Assembly (NCBI GenBank): GCA_025200525.1
Contig: CM045762.1
Location: forward strand, 125,369,752-125,433,751
DNA: 64,000 bases
Direction of reading: 5' to 3'
Source: Camellia lanceoleosa
Taxonomy: Eukaryota > Streptophyta > Magnoliopsida > Ericales > Theaceae
Part shown: positions 20,194 to 31,078 of the stretch, one piece after another
How positions within the stretch are numbered: position 1 is the first letter of the stretch
How the letters are laid out: each line of letters starts with the position of its first letter
Program-made: the position numbers and the translations under genes
The notes under the pieces: model-generated
The model's input: only the letters and a program-made list of their open reading frames with translations
Database searches by the model: none
Told to the model about the DNA's origin: nothing

Positions 20194-20495
20194 CTTCAAC
20201 AGCAACTACGCAAGAAATCATTAGATCCACGCTTTCTTCATAGAGATCTTGCAATGCTTGTGCTGGACAACTTCGGAAATTCGTTGAAAACATAGAGCCA
20301 GTTAGTAGTGCATGCCTGTTGCTATCTTTAGTAATGCCAACTAGGATATTAAAAGAAATCCTTCAAGTAGTTCTTTTCATCGTGTCAAGGCTGGCAACTA
20401 GAGACAACCACTAAAAATAGACATTTTCTTGCCTCTATAATTCGGGAAAAAAACCCCCCAGTGAACCAAAGCAAAAGCCAATCAAGCACATCGCA
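20189..20495 (+). promoter_or_regulatory. Truncated upstream region and TATA box of PMEI copy 1
   Basis: Only 307 bases of unit sequence remain upstream of the first gene; the rest is replaced by the LTR. TCTATAATTC (20434-20443) is a TATA-like box about 60 bases before the start codon and is conserved in all units. It is followed by a purine/C-rich leader (GGGAAAAAAACCCCCCAG type) and CACATCGCAATGG around the start. Element B transcribes away from the gene. Confidence 0.55.
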
Positions 20496-21080
20496 ATGGA
20501 TTCAATGAGTCGCACAACCATATCCGTAACCAGTGCTTTATCTCTCTACTTACACGTCCCAACTCCAGCACATTCCACACGGATGCCTGTGAATACTACT
20601 CCATACAAACTAGTCAACGAATTCTGCAACCAGGCTAAGAACAAAACATTCTGCGTCGAAACTTACAAGTTGGATCCTCGAAGCGCATTAGCACCGGATC
20701 AAGTAACCCTCGTGAAAGTCGCCATCGACTTAGGAATAAACGACGATCAAAACTCAAGAGTCACGATCTCTTGTGCTTCCCAAGCACGGTACAAACCCCA
20801 TCGCAAAGCTAGCTCTTCAAAGTTGCGTATCTTCACTCGACGTGGCGTCCGATTTTTGAGAGGCGCGCTCAAATTTGTGTCTGGCCCATACGACGAAGAT
20901 TCTTATGAGACCGCAAGTGAGAACATTTTAAACGCAGGCTACTCTGTCGAAAGTTGTCAACGAGGGTTGGATTCTAAAGGGGTTCGCGATCCATCAATTT
21001 CCCGCGTCGTGACATCCACATCACGTGTCATTGGGTTTGCTTTCAGGATTACAAATAATGTCCCCACCCCCACCTCTTAG
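20496..21080 (+). CDS. PMEI-family invertase/pectin methylesterase inhibitor-like protein, copy 1
   Basis: The family (Pfam PMEI, PF04043) comprises small secreted four-helix proteins that block cell-wall or vacuolar invertase or pectin methylesterase; pollen allergens of the Pla a 1 type belong here. This 194-codon intronless frame has the usual length. A hydrophobic signal peptide covers about residues 6-25. The first cysteine pair is in FCNQAKNKTFC, followed by LDPRSA, as in the family. The tail has YETASENILNAGYSVESC with the fourth cysteine. The middle (about residues 84-119) is out of frame: one base is missing at about 20745, 20765 and 20851 relative to copy 9. The frame is restored, but the third-cysteine segment (LQSCVSSF) is lost. 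Copy 1 also has its own substitutions (CTCTACTTACACG). Whether it inhibits invertase or pectin methylesterase cannot be told from sequence. Confidence 0.8.
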   Translation: MDSMSRTTISVTSALSLYLHVPTPAHSTRMPVNTTPYKLVNEFCNQAKNKTFCVETYKLDPRSALAPDQVTLVKVAIDLGINDDQNSRVTISCASQARYKPHRKASSSKLRIFTRRGVRFLRGALKFVSGPYDEDSYETASENILNAGYSVESCQRGLDSKGVRDPSISRVVTSTSRVIGFAFRITNNVPTPTS

Positions 21081-23847
21081 TAATCGCTCAAAATTTATGT
21101 TACGAGAAGCGAATTATTAGTTTGCAGCTCAAGCCTAATACCATATCATGTACTTTATTTTTATTTTAACTTTTTTGGGCCGTATATTTGGAATTGTCTG
21201 GGAAGAACAAAATAATTTTGTCATGTCTTTGTTACTGTGACGAAGGAGTCAAGTTCTCAAATTTGGAAGGCTACACCCCATTGTGGCACCTTACCTTCAA
21301 TTAAATGTAGAATAAACGACGCATTTTGATAAAACTGCGAAGTGTTCTTCGATTCAATTTCTGGTTTATTAATGTCGCTCATACACGATATTATGTTTAC
21401 TAGTCTCTTTCGTTTGGAAAAAATACAAACATAAACCTTTGCCGCAATCTTACGTACTCCGGACATTTAAATTTTGAAGAGGTCGCACGTGTGAGCAATA
21501 GATTTTGACCAGGTCATAGTTTTGTCCCCTTAATCTAAAAATTGATTTTAATTTTATTTTCGTTTCTTATTCATTTACCTCTGATCTTTTTATGTACTTC
21601 CTCTAATGATGGACATTATTGGCTCAAGTTATTGTTGCCATTTGATTCGACTTGTTTTCATTTCTTGCAATACAATCCATCTATTCCACGTGAACCAGTA
21701 AGCTGTGAGTAAAAGTGATCTCACACTTTGGTTTGGTTTTAAAAATCTTGTACAGTAGCAACTAGCACAACAGATATAGCATGCATAGATGGAACAACAC
21801 AAATTGTGCCATGCTGTGGTTAGATGGATTCCGTGGAACGTTGGTGGAGATATTACAATATTATAAAGGATTGGTGGCACATCCCGGATATTAAGATCTT
21901 AATTAGGCGCAGTCCAATTAATTGAAGCACGATATTTGTTGGCAAACTCTAATTTCCATCCCCATTCACTTCATTTCGTCACTAGGGTCAATTGCAAACT
22001 TATTCGCACCTTGCCCCTGGGATAGGTTGAATTTTCTTCTTCACTGGTAACTATCCGGTCGGGCCAATAATCCTGCATGGCCAAGTTTTCGATCTTTGTA
22101 CATTACATTCCGCTCAAAATTAATTGCTCCCCGAATGAGTGCTAGAAATAGCGGGACAATTTTCTCCGAATGCGCTCACATGCTTAAAAAAGAGTTGAAC
22201 ATGAACGGAGAAAAAAAAAAAAAATTTCTTTGGGGGGTACTAAAACAAATTAAGTTTAAAAAAAAAAAAAAAAAGGTTTAAGATTGATGGAAATTTTGGG
22301 ATAAAGAGAGGAAATGGAAAGGGATGTTCAGCAGTGACTTTAGGCTTGTTTCTCGATGATTGATGATGGGCTTCTTATGATTTTTTTACGTCACTGTGGT
22401 AATGATGGTGTGGCCGTAATTGGAGGTGCTTGTTTCCGATCCTTCTTTTCGGCGAGAAGGGAGAAATGGGACTTTGGGAATCATGGATATTACGTCAAAT
22501 CATTGGAATTTATTTTGTGTTGATTGTAATTGTGATTCTTCCCTTTTTGGTGGATGTACGTCTTATTTATTTGACGGTCTCATTCACGAGTCCCCAAGAC
22601 TGAATTTCATTCTTTCACCCGTGGATGCAGGCGTTGTCGAACCACGTTAATTCCTTCTTTAGTGATTGTGTGAGTTTCTTCATGGTATCACGGTAGGTTT
22701 TGTAATCTGTCTCTTTGATCTCAATTTTTTTTTTTTTTTTTTTGTACGACTTCACGGAAAGCGTCGTAACTTTTTAATCGTAACTTGGAATCGATCGCCG
22801 TCTGTGCCATTGGATTCGTACCGCCTGTATCCAGTTCACTTTTGAAGTAGATGGTCCAAAAGTTGACACGACAAGAGTGATGTCAAAAATCATCGTCAAA
22901 ATTAATTTCAAATTCTAGGAATTTGTAGAAAAATGGTGTAGCCGAGAGAGAAATATGTTTATCTATTAGCCATGCGTTTTTTACTTAATGGTGGGTGACT
23001 TTTATTAGGCGAATTCGCAATGTGAACACGTGAAAAATGGGGCCGACGACTACGTGAATTTAATGCATGTTGTGGAAAGTCTTCACTTCCTCATACTTAT
23101 GCCACTGTTGGTGCCAGCTACACTTGCACACTTGATGACGGCAGAGCCGGCATTGATCCGCAACAAAATATTCCAATACTAAAAACTAAATCTTGACATA
23201 GAATTTATTTTTTCTCGTTTCCTTAAAACTGCACTGTTTGCCAAACTCCTACGCCCTGAAAAATTCCCTCGATATAATGCATCGTTATAAAATCTAAACG
23301 TAAGGTACGCAATTATTGCCGTTTGCCACGGTGACTTAACTTAAGGTTACCAACAATATGCAATATTATTTCTCTTTTGGTATTTTTCTATTTTCCCAAA
23401 GCAAGTGTGGGAAAATAAGAATTATTAATCTGGAGCCTCACTCCATCACCTCTTGAGAAACACCATACTATTGTTTTCACCATGTGGACTTGGCTTGTTC
23501 AACATGCACCGCTCATATATGATGCGCGATGTTCACGCATCCCACCTTCAACAGCAACTACGCAAGAAATCATTAGATCCACGCTTTCTTCATAGAGATC
23601 TTGCAATGCTTGTGCTGGACAACTTCGGAAATTCGTTGAAAACATAGAGCCAGTTAGTAGTGCATGCCTGTTGCTATCTTTAGTAATGCCAACTAGGATA
23701 TTAAAAGAAATCCTTCAAGTAGTTCTTTTCATCGTGTCAAGGCTGGCAACTAGAGACAACCACTAAAAATAGACATTTTCTTGCCTCTATAATTCGGGAA
23801 AAAAACCCCCCAGTGAACCAAAGCAAAAGCCAATCAAGCACATCGCA
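21081..23847 (+). other. Spacer 1, reference-type intergenic part of the unit
   Basis: After the stop comes an AT-rich 3' flank with AATACCATATCATG and CAAAATAATTTTG, likely polyadenylation context. Next are a G-box CACGTG at 21688, a poly-A run (about 22258-22274), a poly-T run (about 22727-22743) roughly 470 bp further on, an ACACGTGAAAA box at about 23026, one TTGCACAC repeat at 23123, and the next gene's upstream region. A 64-codon frame (23453-23647, +) and an 83-codon frame (21629-21880, -) recur in other units only because the units are near-identical; I recognise neither. Confidence 0.6.
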
Positions 23848-24428
23848 ATGGATTCAATGAGTCGCACAACCATATTCGTAACCATTGCTTTATCTCTCTT
23901 CTTTCACGTCCCAACTCCAAAGAAATTCCACTCGGATGCCTTTGAATTCTACTCCATACAAACTAGTCAACTAATTTTGCAACCAAAGCTAAGAACAAAA
24001 CATTCTCAAGGTCGAACTTTCAAGTTGGATCCTCGGCGCATTAGCTCGGATCAAGTAACCTCGTGAAAGTCGCCATCGACTTAGGAATAAACGACGATCA
24101 AAACTCAAGAGTCACGATCTCTTGTGCTTCCCAAGCGCAGACAAACCCCACCGCAAAGCTAGCTCTTCAAAGTTATGCGATCTTCATTCGGACGTGGCGT
24201 CCGAATTTTTGAGAGGCGCTCAAATTTGTGTCTGGCCCATAAGACGAAGATTCTTATGAGACCGCAAGTGAGAACATTCTAAACGCAGGCTACTGTCGAA
24301 AGTTGTCAACGAGGGTTGGATTCTAAAGGGGTTCGCGATCCATCAATTTCAAGGCCGTGACATCCACATCACGTGTCATTGGGTTTGCTTTCAGGATTAC
24401 AAATAATGTCCCCCCCCCCACCTCTTAG
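23848..24428 (+). pseudogene. PMEI-like copy 2, frame broken as given
   Basis: 581 bp against 585 in copy 1. The start, signal peptide and LDPR region are recognisable, but CCAAAGAAATTCC replaces CCAGCAAATTCC near 23919 and shifts the frame. Further shifts follow at TCTCAAGGTCG, CTCGGCGCATT and CTCGGATC. The third cysteine and tail regions are present in DNA in other frames. A C run precedes the stop (24411-24419). Confidence 0.75.
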
Positions 24429-27186
24429 TAATCGCTCAAAATTTATGTTACGATAGTTTAATTATTAGTTTGCGTCAAGCCTAATACCATATCATGTACT
24501 CTATTTTTATTTTAACTTTTTTGGGCCGTATATTTGGAATTGTCTGGGAAGAACAAAATAATTTTGTCATGTCTTTGTTACTGTGACGAAGGAGTCAAGT
24601 TCTCAAATTTGGAAGGCTACACCCCATTGTGGCACCTTTCCTTCAATTAAATGTAGAATAAACGACGCATTTTGATAAACCGCTAAGTGTTCTTCTATTC
24701 AATCTCGTTTATTAATGTCGCTCATACACGATATTATGTTTACTAGTCTCTTTCGTTTGGAAAAAATACAAACATAAACCTTTGCCGCAATCTTACGTAC
24801 TCCGGACATTTAAATTTTGAAGAGGTCGCACGTGTGAGCAATAGATTTTGACCAGGTCATAGTTTTGTCCCCTTAATCTAAAAATTGATTTTAATTTTAT
24901 TTTCGTTTCTTATTCATTTACCTCTGATCTTTTTATGTACTTCCTCTAATGATGGACATTATTGGCTCAAGTTATTGTTGCCATTTGATTCGACTTGTTT
25001 TCATTTCTTGCAATACAATCCATCTATTCCACGTGAACCGGTAAGCTGTGAGTAAAAGTGATCTCACACTTTGGTTTGGTTTTAAAAATCTTGTACAGTA
25101 GCAACTAGCACAACAGATATAGCATGCATAGATGGAACAACACAAATTGTGCCATGCTGTGGTTAGATGGATTCCGTGGAACATAGGTGGAGATATTACA
25201 ATATTATAAAGGATTGGTGGCACATCCCGGATATTAAGATCTTAATTAGGCGCAATCCAATTAGTTGAAGCACGATATTTGTTGGCAAACTCTAATTTCC
25301 ATCCCCATTCACTTCGTTTCGTCACTAGGGTCAATTGCAAACTTATTCGCACCTTGCCCTCGATAGGTTGAATTTTCTTCTTCACTGGTAACTATCCGGT
25401 CGGGCCAATAATCCTGCATGGCCAAGTTTTCGATCTTTGTACATTACATTCCGCTCAAAATTAATTGCTCCCCGAATGAGTGCTAGAAATAGCAGGACAA
25501 TTTTCTCCGAATGCGCTCACATGCTTAAAAAAGAGTTGAACATGAACGGAGAAAAAAAAAATATTTCTTTGGGGGGTACTAAAACAAATTAAGTTTAAAA
25601 AAAAAAAAAAAAGGTTTAAGATTGATGGAAATTTTGGGATAAAGAGAGGAAATGGAAAGGGATGTTCAGCAGTGACTTTAGGCTTGTTTCTCGATGATTG
25701 ATGATGGGCTTCTTATGATTTTTTTACGTCACTGTGGTAATGATGGTGTGGCCGTAATTGGAGGTGCTTGTTTCCGATCCTTCTTTTCGGCGAGAAGGGA
25801 GAAATGGGACTTTGGGAATCATGGATATTACGTCAAATCATTGGAATTTATTTTGTGTTGATTGTAATTGTGATTCTTCCCTTTTTGGTGGATGTACGTC
25901 TTATTTATTTGACGGTCTCATTCACGAGTCCCCAAGACTGAATTTCATTCTTTCACCCGTGGATGCAGGCGTTGTCGAACCACGTTAATTCCTTCTTTAG
26001 TGATTGTGTGAGTTTCTTCATGGTATCACGGTAGGTTTTGTAATCTGTCTCTTTGATCTCAATTTTTTATTTTTATTTTTTTGTACGACTTCACGGAAAG
26101 CGTCGTAACTTTTTAATCGTAACTTGGAATCGATCGCCGTCTGTGCCATTGGATTCGTACCGCCTGTATCCAGTGCACTTTTGAAGTAGATGGTCCAAAA
26201 GTTGACACGACAAGAGTGATGTCAAAAATCATCGTTAAATTAATTTCAAATTCTAGGAATTTGTAGAAAATGGTGTAGCCGAGAGAGAAATATGTTTATC
26301 TATTAGCCATGCGCTTTTTACTTAATGGTGGGTGACTTTTATTAGGCGAATTCGCAATGTGAACACGTGAAAAATGGGGCCGACGACTACGTGAATTTAA
26401 TGCATGTTGTGGAAAGTCTCCACTTCCTCATACTTATGCCACTGTTGGTGCCAACTACACTTGCACACTTGCACACTTGCACACTTGATGACGGCAGAGC
26501 CGGCATTGATCCGCAACAAAATATTCCAATACTAAAAACTAAATCTTGACATAGAATTTATTTTTTCTCGTTTCCTTAAAACTGCACTGTTTGCCAAACT
26601 CCTACGCCCTGAAAAATTCCCTCGATATAATGCATCGTTATAAAATCTAAACGTAAGGTACGCAATTATTGCCGCTTTGCCACGGTGACTTAACTTAAGG
26701 TTACCAACAATATGCAATATTATTTCTCTTATTTTTCTATTTTCCCAAAGCAAGTGTGGGAAAATAAGAATTATTAACTGAGCCTCACTCCATCACCTCT
26801 TGAGAAACACCATACTATTGTTTTCACCATGTGGACTTGGCTTGTTCAACATGCACCGCTATATATGATGCGCGATGTTCACGATCCCACCTTCAACAAA
26901 GAACTACGCAAGAAATCATTAGATCCACGCTTTCTTCATAGAGATCTTGCAATGCTTGTGCCGACAACTTCGAAATTGCTGAAAACATAGAGCCGCTTAG
27001 TAGTGCATGCCTCATATATCTTTAGTAATACCAACTAGGATATTAAAAGAAATCCTTCAAGTAGTTCTTTTCATCGTGTCAAGGCTGGCAACTAGAGACA
27101 ACCACTAAAAATAGACATTTTCTTGCCTCTATAATTCGGGAAAACCCCCAAAGGAACCAAAGCAAAAGCCAATCAAGCACATCGCA
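24429..27186 (+). other. Spacer 2
   Basis: Reference-type sequence until about 26.85 kb with three TTGCACAC repeats (26458-26488). From 26.87 kb the sequence changes character: GCTGGACAAC becomes GCCGACAAC at 26960, and CCAGTGAACC becomes CAAAGGAACC at about 27148. No further gene was seen. Confidence 0.6.
26457..26488 (+). repeat. TTGCACAC microsatellite, variable between units
   Basis: An 8-bp repeat present in every spacer, here three copies. Counts in order along the array are 1, 3, 3, 3, 3, 2, 3, 3, 2, 3, 2, 3, 3. It is one of the few unit differences that does not follow the CG/CHG-linked change rules and so is likely real variation. Confidence 0.85.
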
Positions 27187-27761
27187 ATGGATTCAATGAG
27201 TCGCACAACCATATTCGTAACCATTGCTTTATCTCTTCTTTCACGCCCCAACTCCAAAGAAATTCCACTCGGATGCCTTTGAATTCTACTCCATACAAAC
27301 TAGTCAACTAATTTTGCAACCAAAGCTAAGAACAAAACATTCTGCGTCGAACTTTCAAGTTGATCCTCGGCGCATTAGCTCCGGATCAAGTAACCTCGTG
27401 AAAGTCGCCATCGACTTAGGAATAAACGACGATCAAAACTCAAGAGTCACGTATCTCTTGTGCTTCCCAAGCGCGGTACAAACCCCACCGCAGCTAGCTC
27501 TTCAAAGTTATGATCTTCATTCGACGTGGCGTCCGAATTTTTGAGAGGCGCTACAAATTTGTGTCCGCCCATACGACGAAGATTCTTATGAGACCGCAAG
27601 TGAGAACATTTTAAACGCAGTTACTACTGTCGAAAGTTGTCAACGAGGGTTGGATTCTAAAGGGTTCGCGATCCATCAATTTCAAGGCCGTGACATCCAC
27701 ATCACGTGTCATTGGGTTTGCTTTCGTGATTACAAATAATGTCCCCACCCCCACCTCTTAG
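27187..27761 (+). pseudogene. PMEI-like copy 3, frame broken as given
   Basis: 575 bp. The signal peptide is shifted after ALSLL because one CTCTTC block lost three bases and the next lost one. Unlike its neighbours it keeps CACGTATCTC at 27449 but has CGACGATC at 27427. The four-cysteine skeleton can be traced only by changing frame repeatedly. Confidence 0.7.
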
Positions 27762-30508
27762 TAATCGCCAAAATTTATGTTACGAGAAGCTTAATTATTA
27801 GTTTGCACCAAGCCTAATACCATATCATGTACTTTATTTTTATTTTAACTTTTTGGGCAGATATTTGGAATTGTCCGAAGAACAAAATAATTTTGTCATG
27901 TCTTTGTTATCGTGTGACGGCGAGTCAAGTTCTCAAATTTGGAAGGCTACACCCCATTGTAGCATCGCTACCTTCAATTAAATGTAGAATAAACGATGCA
28001 TTTTGATAAAACTGCCAAGTGTTCTTCTATTCAATCTCTCGTTTATTAATGTCGCCATACACTTATATTATGTTTACTAGTCTCTTTCGTTTGGAAAAAT
28101 ACAAACATAAACCTTGCCGCAATCTTACGCATCTCGACATTTAAATTTTGAAGAGGTCGCACGGTGAGCAATAGATTTTGACCAGTCATAGTTTTGTCCC
28201 CTTAATCTAAAAATTGATTTTAATTTTATTTTCGCTTTCTTATTCATTTACCTCGATCTTTTTATGTACTTCCTCTAATGATGGACATTATTGGCTCAAG
28301 TTATTGTTGCCATTTGATTCGACTTGTTTTCATTTCTTGCAATACAATCCATCAATTAAACGTGAACGCGTAAGCTGTGAGTAAAAGTGATCTCACACTT
28401 GGGTTTGGTTTTAAAAATCTTGTACAGTAGCAACTAGCACAACAGATATAGCATGCATAGATGGAACAACACAAATTGTGCCATGTCAGGTTAGATGGAT
28501 TCCGTGGAACATAGGTGGAGATATTACAATATTATAAAGGATTGGTGGCACATCCCGGATATTAAGATCTTAATTAGGCGCAGTCCAATTAATTGAAGCA
28601 CGATATTTGTTGGCAAACTCTAATTTCCATCCCCATTCACTTCATTTCGTCACTCCGGCCAATTGGAAACTTATTCGCACCTTGCCCTCGGGATAGGTTG
28701 AATTTTCTTCTTCATCGTAACTATCCTCGGGCCAATAACTCGCATGGCCAAGTTTTCGATCTTTGTACATTACATTCCGCTCAAAATTAATTGCTCCCCG
28801 AATGAGTGCTAGAAATAGCGGGACAATTTTCTCCGAATGCGCTCACATGCTTAAAAAAGAGTTGAACATGAACGGAGAAAAAAAAAAATTTCTTTGGGCG
28901 GTACTAAAACAAATTAAGTTTAAAAAAAAAAAAAAAAAAGGTTTAAGATTGATGGAAATTTTGGGATAAAGAGAGGAAATGGAAAGGGATGTTCAGCAGT
29001 GACTTTAGGCTTGTTTCTCGATGATTGATGATGGGCTTCTTATGATTTTTTTACGTCACTGTGGTAATGATGGTGTGGCCGTAATTGGAGGTGCTTGTTT
29101 CCGATCCTTCTTTTCGGCGAGAAGGGAGAAATGGGACTTTGGGAATCATGGATATTACGTCAAATCATTGGAATTTATTTTGTGTTGATTGTAATTGTGA
29201 TTCTTCCCTTTTTGGTGGATGTACGTCTTATTTATTTGACGGTCTCATTCACGAGTCCCCAAGACTGAATTTCATTCTTTCACCCGTGGATGCAGGCGTT
29301 GTCGAACCACGTTAATTCCTTCTTTAGTGATTGTGTGAGTTTCTTCATGGTATCACGGTAGGTTTTGTAATCTGCCTTTGATCTCAATTTTTATTTTTAT
29401 TTTTTGTACGACTTCACGGAAAGCGTCAGAACTTTTTAATCGTAACTTGAATCGATCGCCGTCGTGCCATTGGATTCGTACCGCCTGTATCCAGTTCACT
29501 TTTGAAGTAGATGGTCCAAAAGTTGACACGACAAGAGTGATGTCAAAAATCATCGTCAAAATTAATTTCAAATTCTAGGAATTTGTAGAAAAATGGTGTA
29601 GCCGAGAGAGAAATATGTTTATCTATTAGCCATGCGTTGCTTTACGAATGGTGGGTGACTTTTATTAGGCGAATTCGCAATGTGAACACGTGAAAAATGG
29701 GGCCGACGACTACGTGAATTTAATGCATGTTGTGGAAAGTCTTCACTTCCTCATACTTATGCCACTGTTGGTGCCAACTACACTTGCACACTTGCACACT
29801 TGCACACTTGATGACGGCAGAGCCGGCATTGATCCGCAACAAAATATTCCAATACTAAAAACTAAATCTTGACATAGAATTTATTTTTTCTCGTTTCCTT
29901 AAAACTGCACTGTTTGCCAAACTCCTACGCCCTGAAAAATTCCCTCGATATAATGCATCGTTATAAAATCTAAACGTAAGGTACGCAATTATTGCCGTTT
30001 GCCACGGTGACTTAACTTAAGGTTACCAACAATATGCAATATTATTTCTTTTTGGTATTTTTTCTATTTTCCCAAAGCAAGTGTGGGAAAATAAGAATTA
30101 TTAACTGAGCCTCACTCCATCACCTCTTGAGAAACACCATACTATTGTTTTCACCATGTGGACTTGGCTTGTTCAACATGCACCATATATGATGCGATGT
30201 TCACGATCCCACCTTCAACAAAGAATTCACGCAAGAAATCATTAGATCCACGCTTTCTTCATAGAGATCTTGCAATGCTTGTGCCGACAACTTCGAAATT
30301 GCTGAAAACATAGAGCCGCTTAGTAGTGCATGCTGCTATCTTTAGTAATGCCACCTAGGATATTAAAAGAAATCCTTCAAGTAGTTCTTTTCATCGTGTC
30401 AAGGCTGGCAACTAGAGACAACCACTAAAAATAGACATTTTCTTGCCTCTATAATTCGGGAAAAAACCCCCCAGTGAACCAAAGCAAAAGCCAATCAAGC
30501 ACATCGCA
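27762..30508 (+). other. Spacer 3
   Basis: Many one- and two-base losses between 27.8 and 28.75 kb (ACGCATCTCGACATT at 28127 for ACGTACTCCGGACATT). It is nearly reference-type from 28.76 to 29.35 kb and has three TTGCACAC repeats near 29785. CCAGTGAACC is unchanged at 30471. No further gene was seen. Confidence 0.6.
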
Positions 30509-31078
30509 ATGGATTCAAAGGGTCGCACAACCATATTCAGAACCATTGCTTTATCTCTTCTTTCACGCCCCAACTCCAAAGAAATTCCACTCGGATGCCT
30601 TTGAATTCTACTCCATACAAACTAGTCAACGAATTTTGCAACCAAAGCTAAGAACAAAACATTCTCAAGGCCGAACTTTCAAGTTGGATCCTCGGCGCAT
30701 TAGCTCCGGATCAAGTAACCTCGTGAAAGTCGCCATCGACTTAGGAATAAACGACGATCAAAACTCAAGAGTCACGATTCTTGTGCTTCCCAAGCGTACA
30801 AACCCCATCGCAGCTAGCTCTTCAAAGTTATGATCTTCATTCGACGTGGCGTCCGAATTTTTGAGAGGCGCTACAAATTTGTGTCCGCCCATACGACGAA
30901 GATTCTTATGAGACCGCAAGTGAGAACATTTTAAACGCAGCTACTCACGAAAGTTGTCAACGAGGGTTGGATTCTAAAGGGTTCGCGATCCATCAATTTC
31001 CCTGCCGTGACATCCACATCACGTGTCATTGGGTTTGCTTTCAGGATTACAAATAATGTCCCCACCCCCACCCCTTAG
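30509..31078 (+). pseudogene. PMEI-like copy 4, frame broken as given
   Basis: 570 bp. Residues 3-4 differ (GATTCAAAGGGTCGC for GATTCAATGAGTCGC) and there are multiple shifts. CGACGATC and CACGATTC replace the CGTATC sites, and TTATGATCTTC replaces TTGCGTATCTTC. CCCCTTAG closes the frame region. Confidence 0.7.

Noticed and set aside
21629..21880. 83-codon frame on the - strand, repeated in eight units
   Set aside because: Retained only where the spacer is unaltered. Cys/Ile-rich with no domain; no sign of constraint beyond unit identity.
22420..22650. 76-codon frame in the spacer between poly-A and poly-T
   Set aside because: Overlaps a hydrophobic frame in another phase. No domain, and the stops differ between units.
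23453..23647. 64-codon + strand frame upstream of each PMEI gene
   Set aside because: Present in only some units, broken in others, and an alternative overlapping frame is equally open. No recognisable motif.
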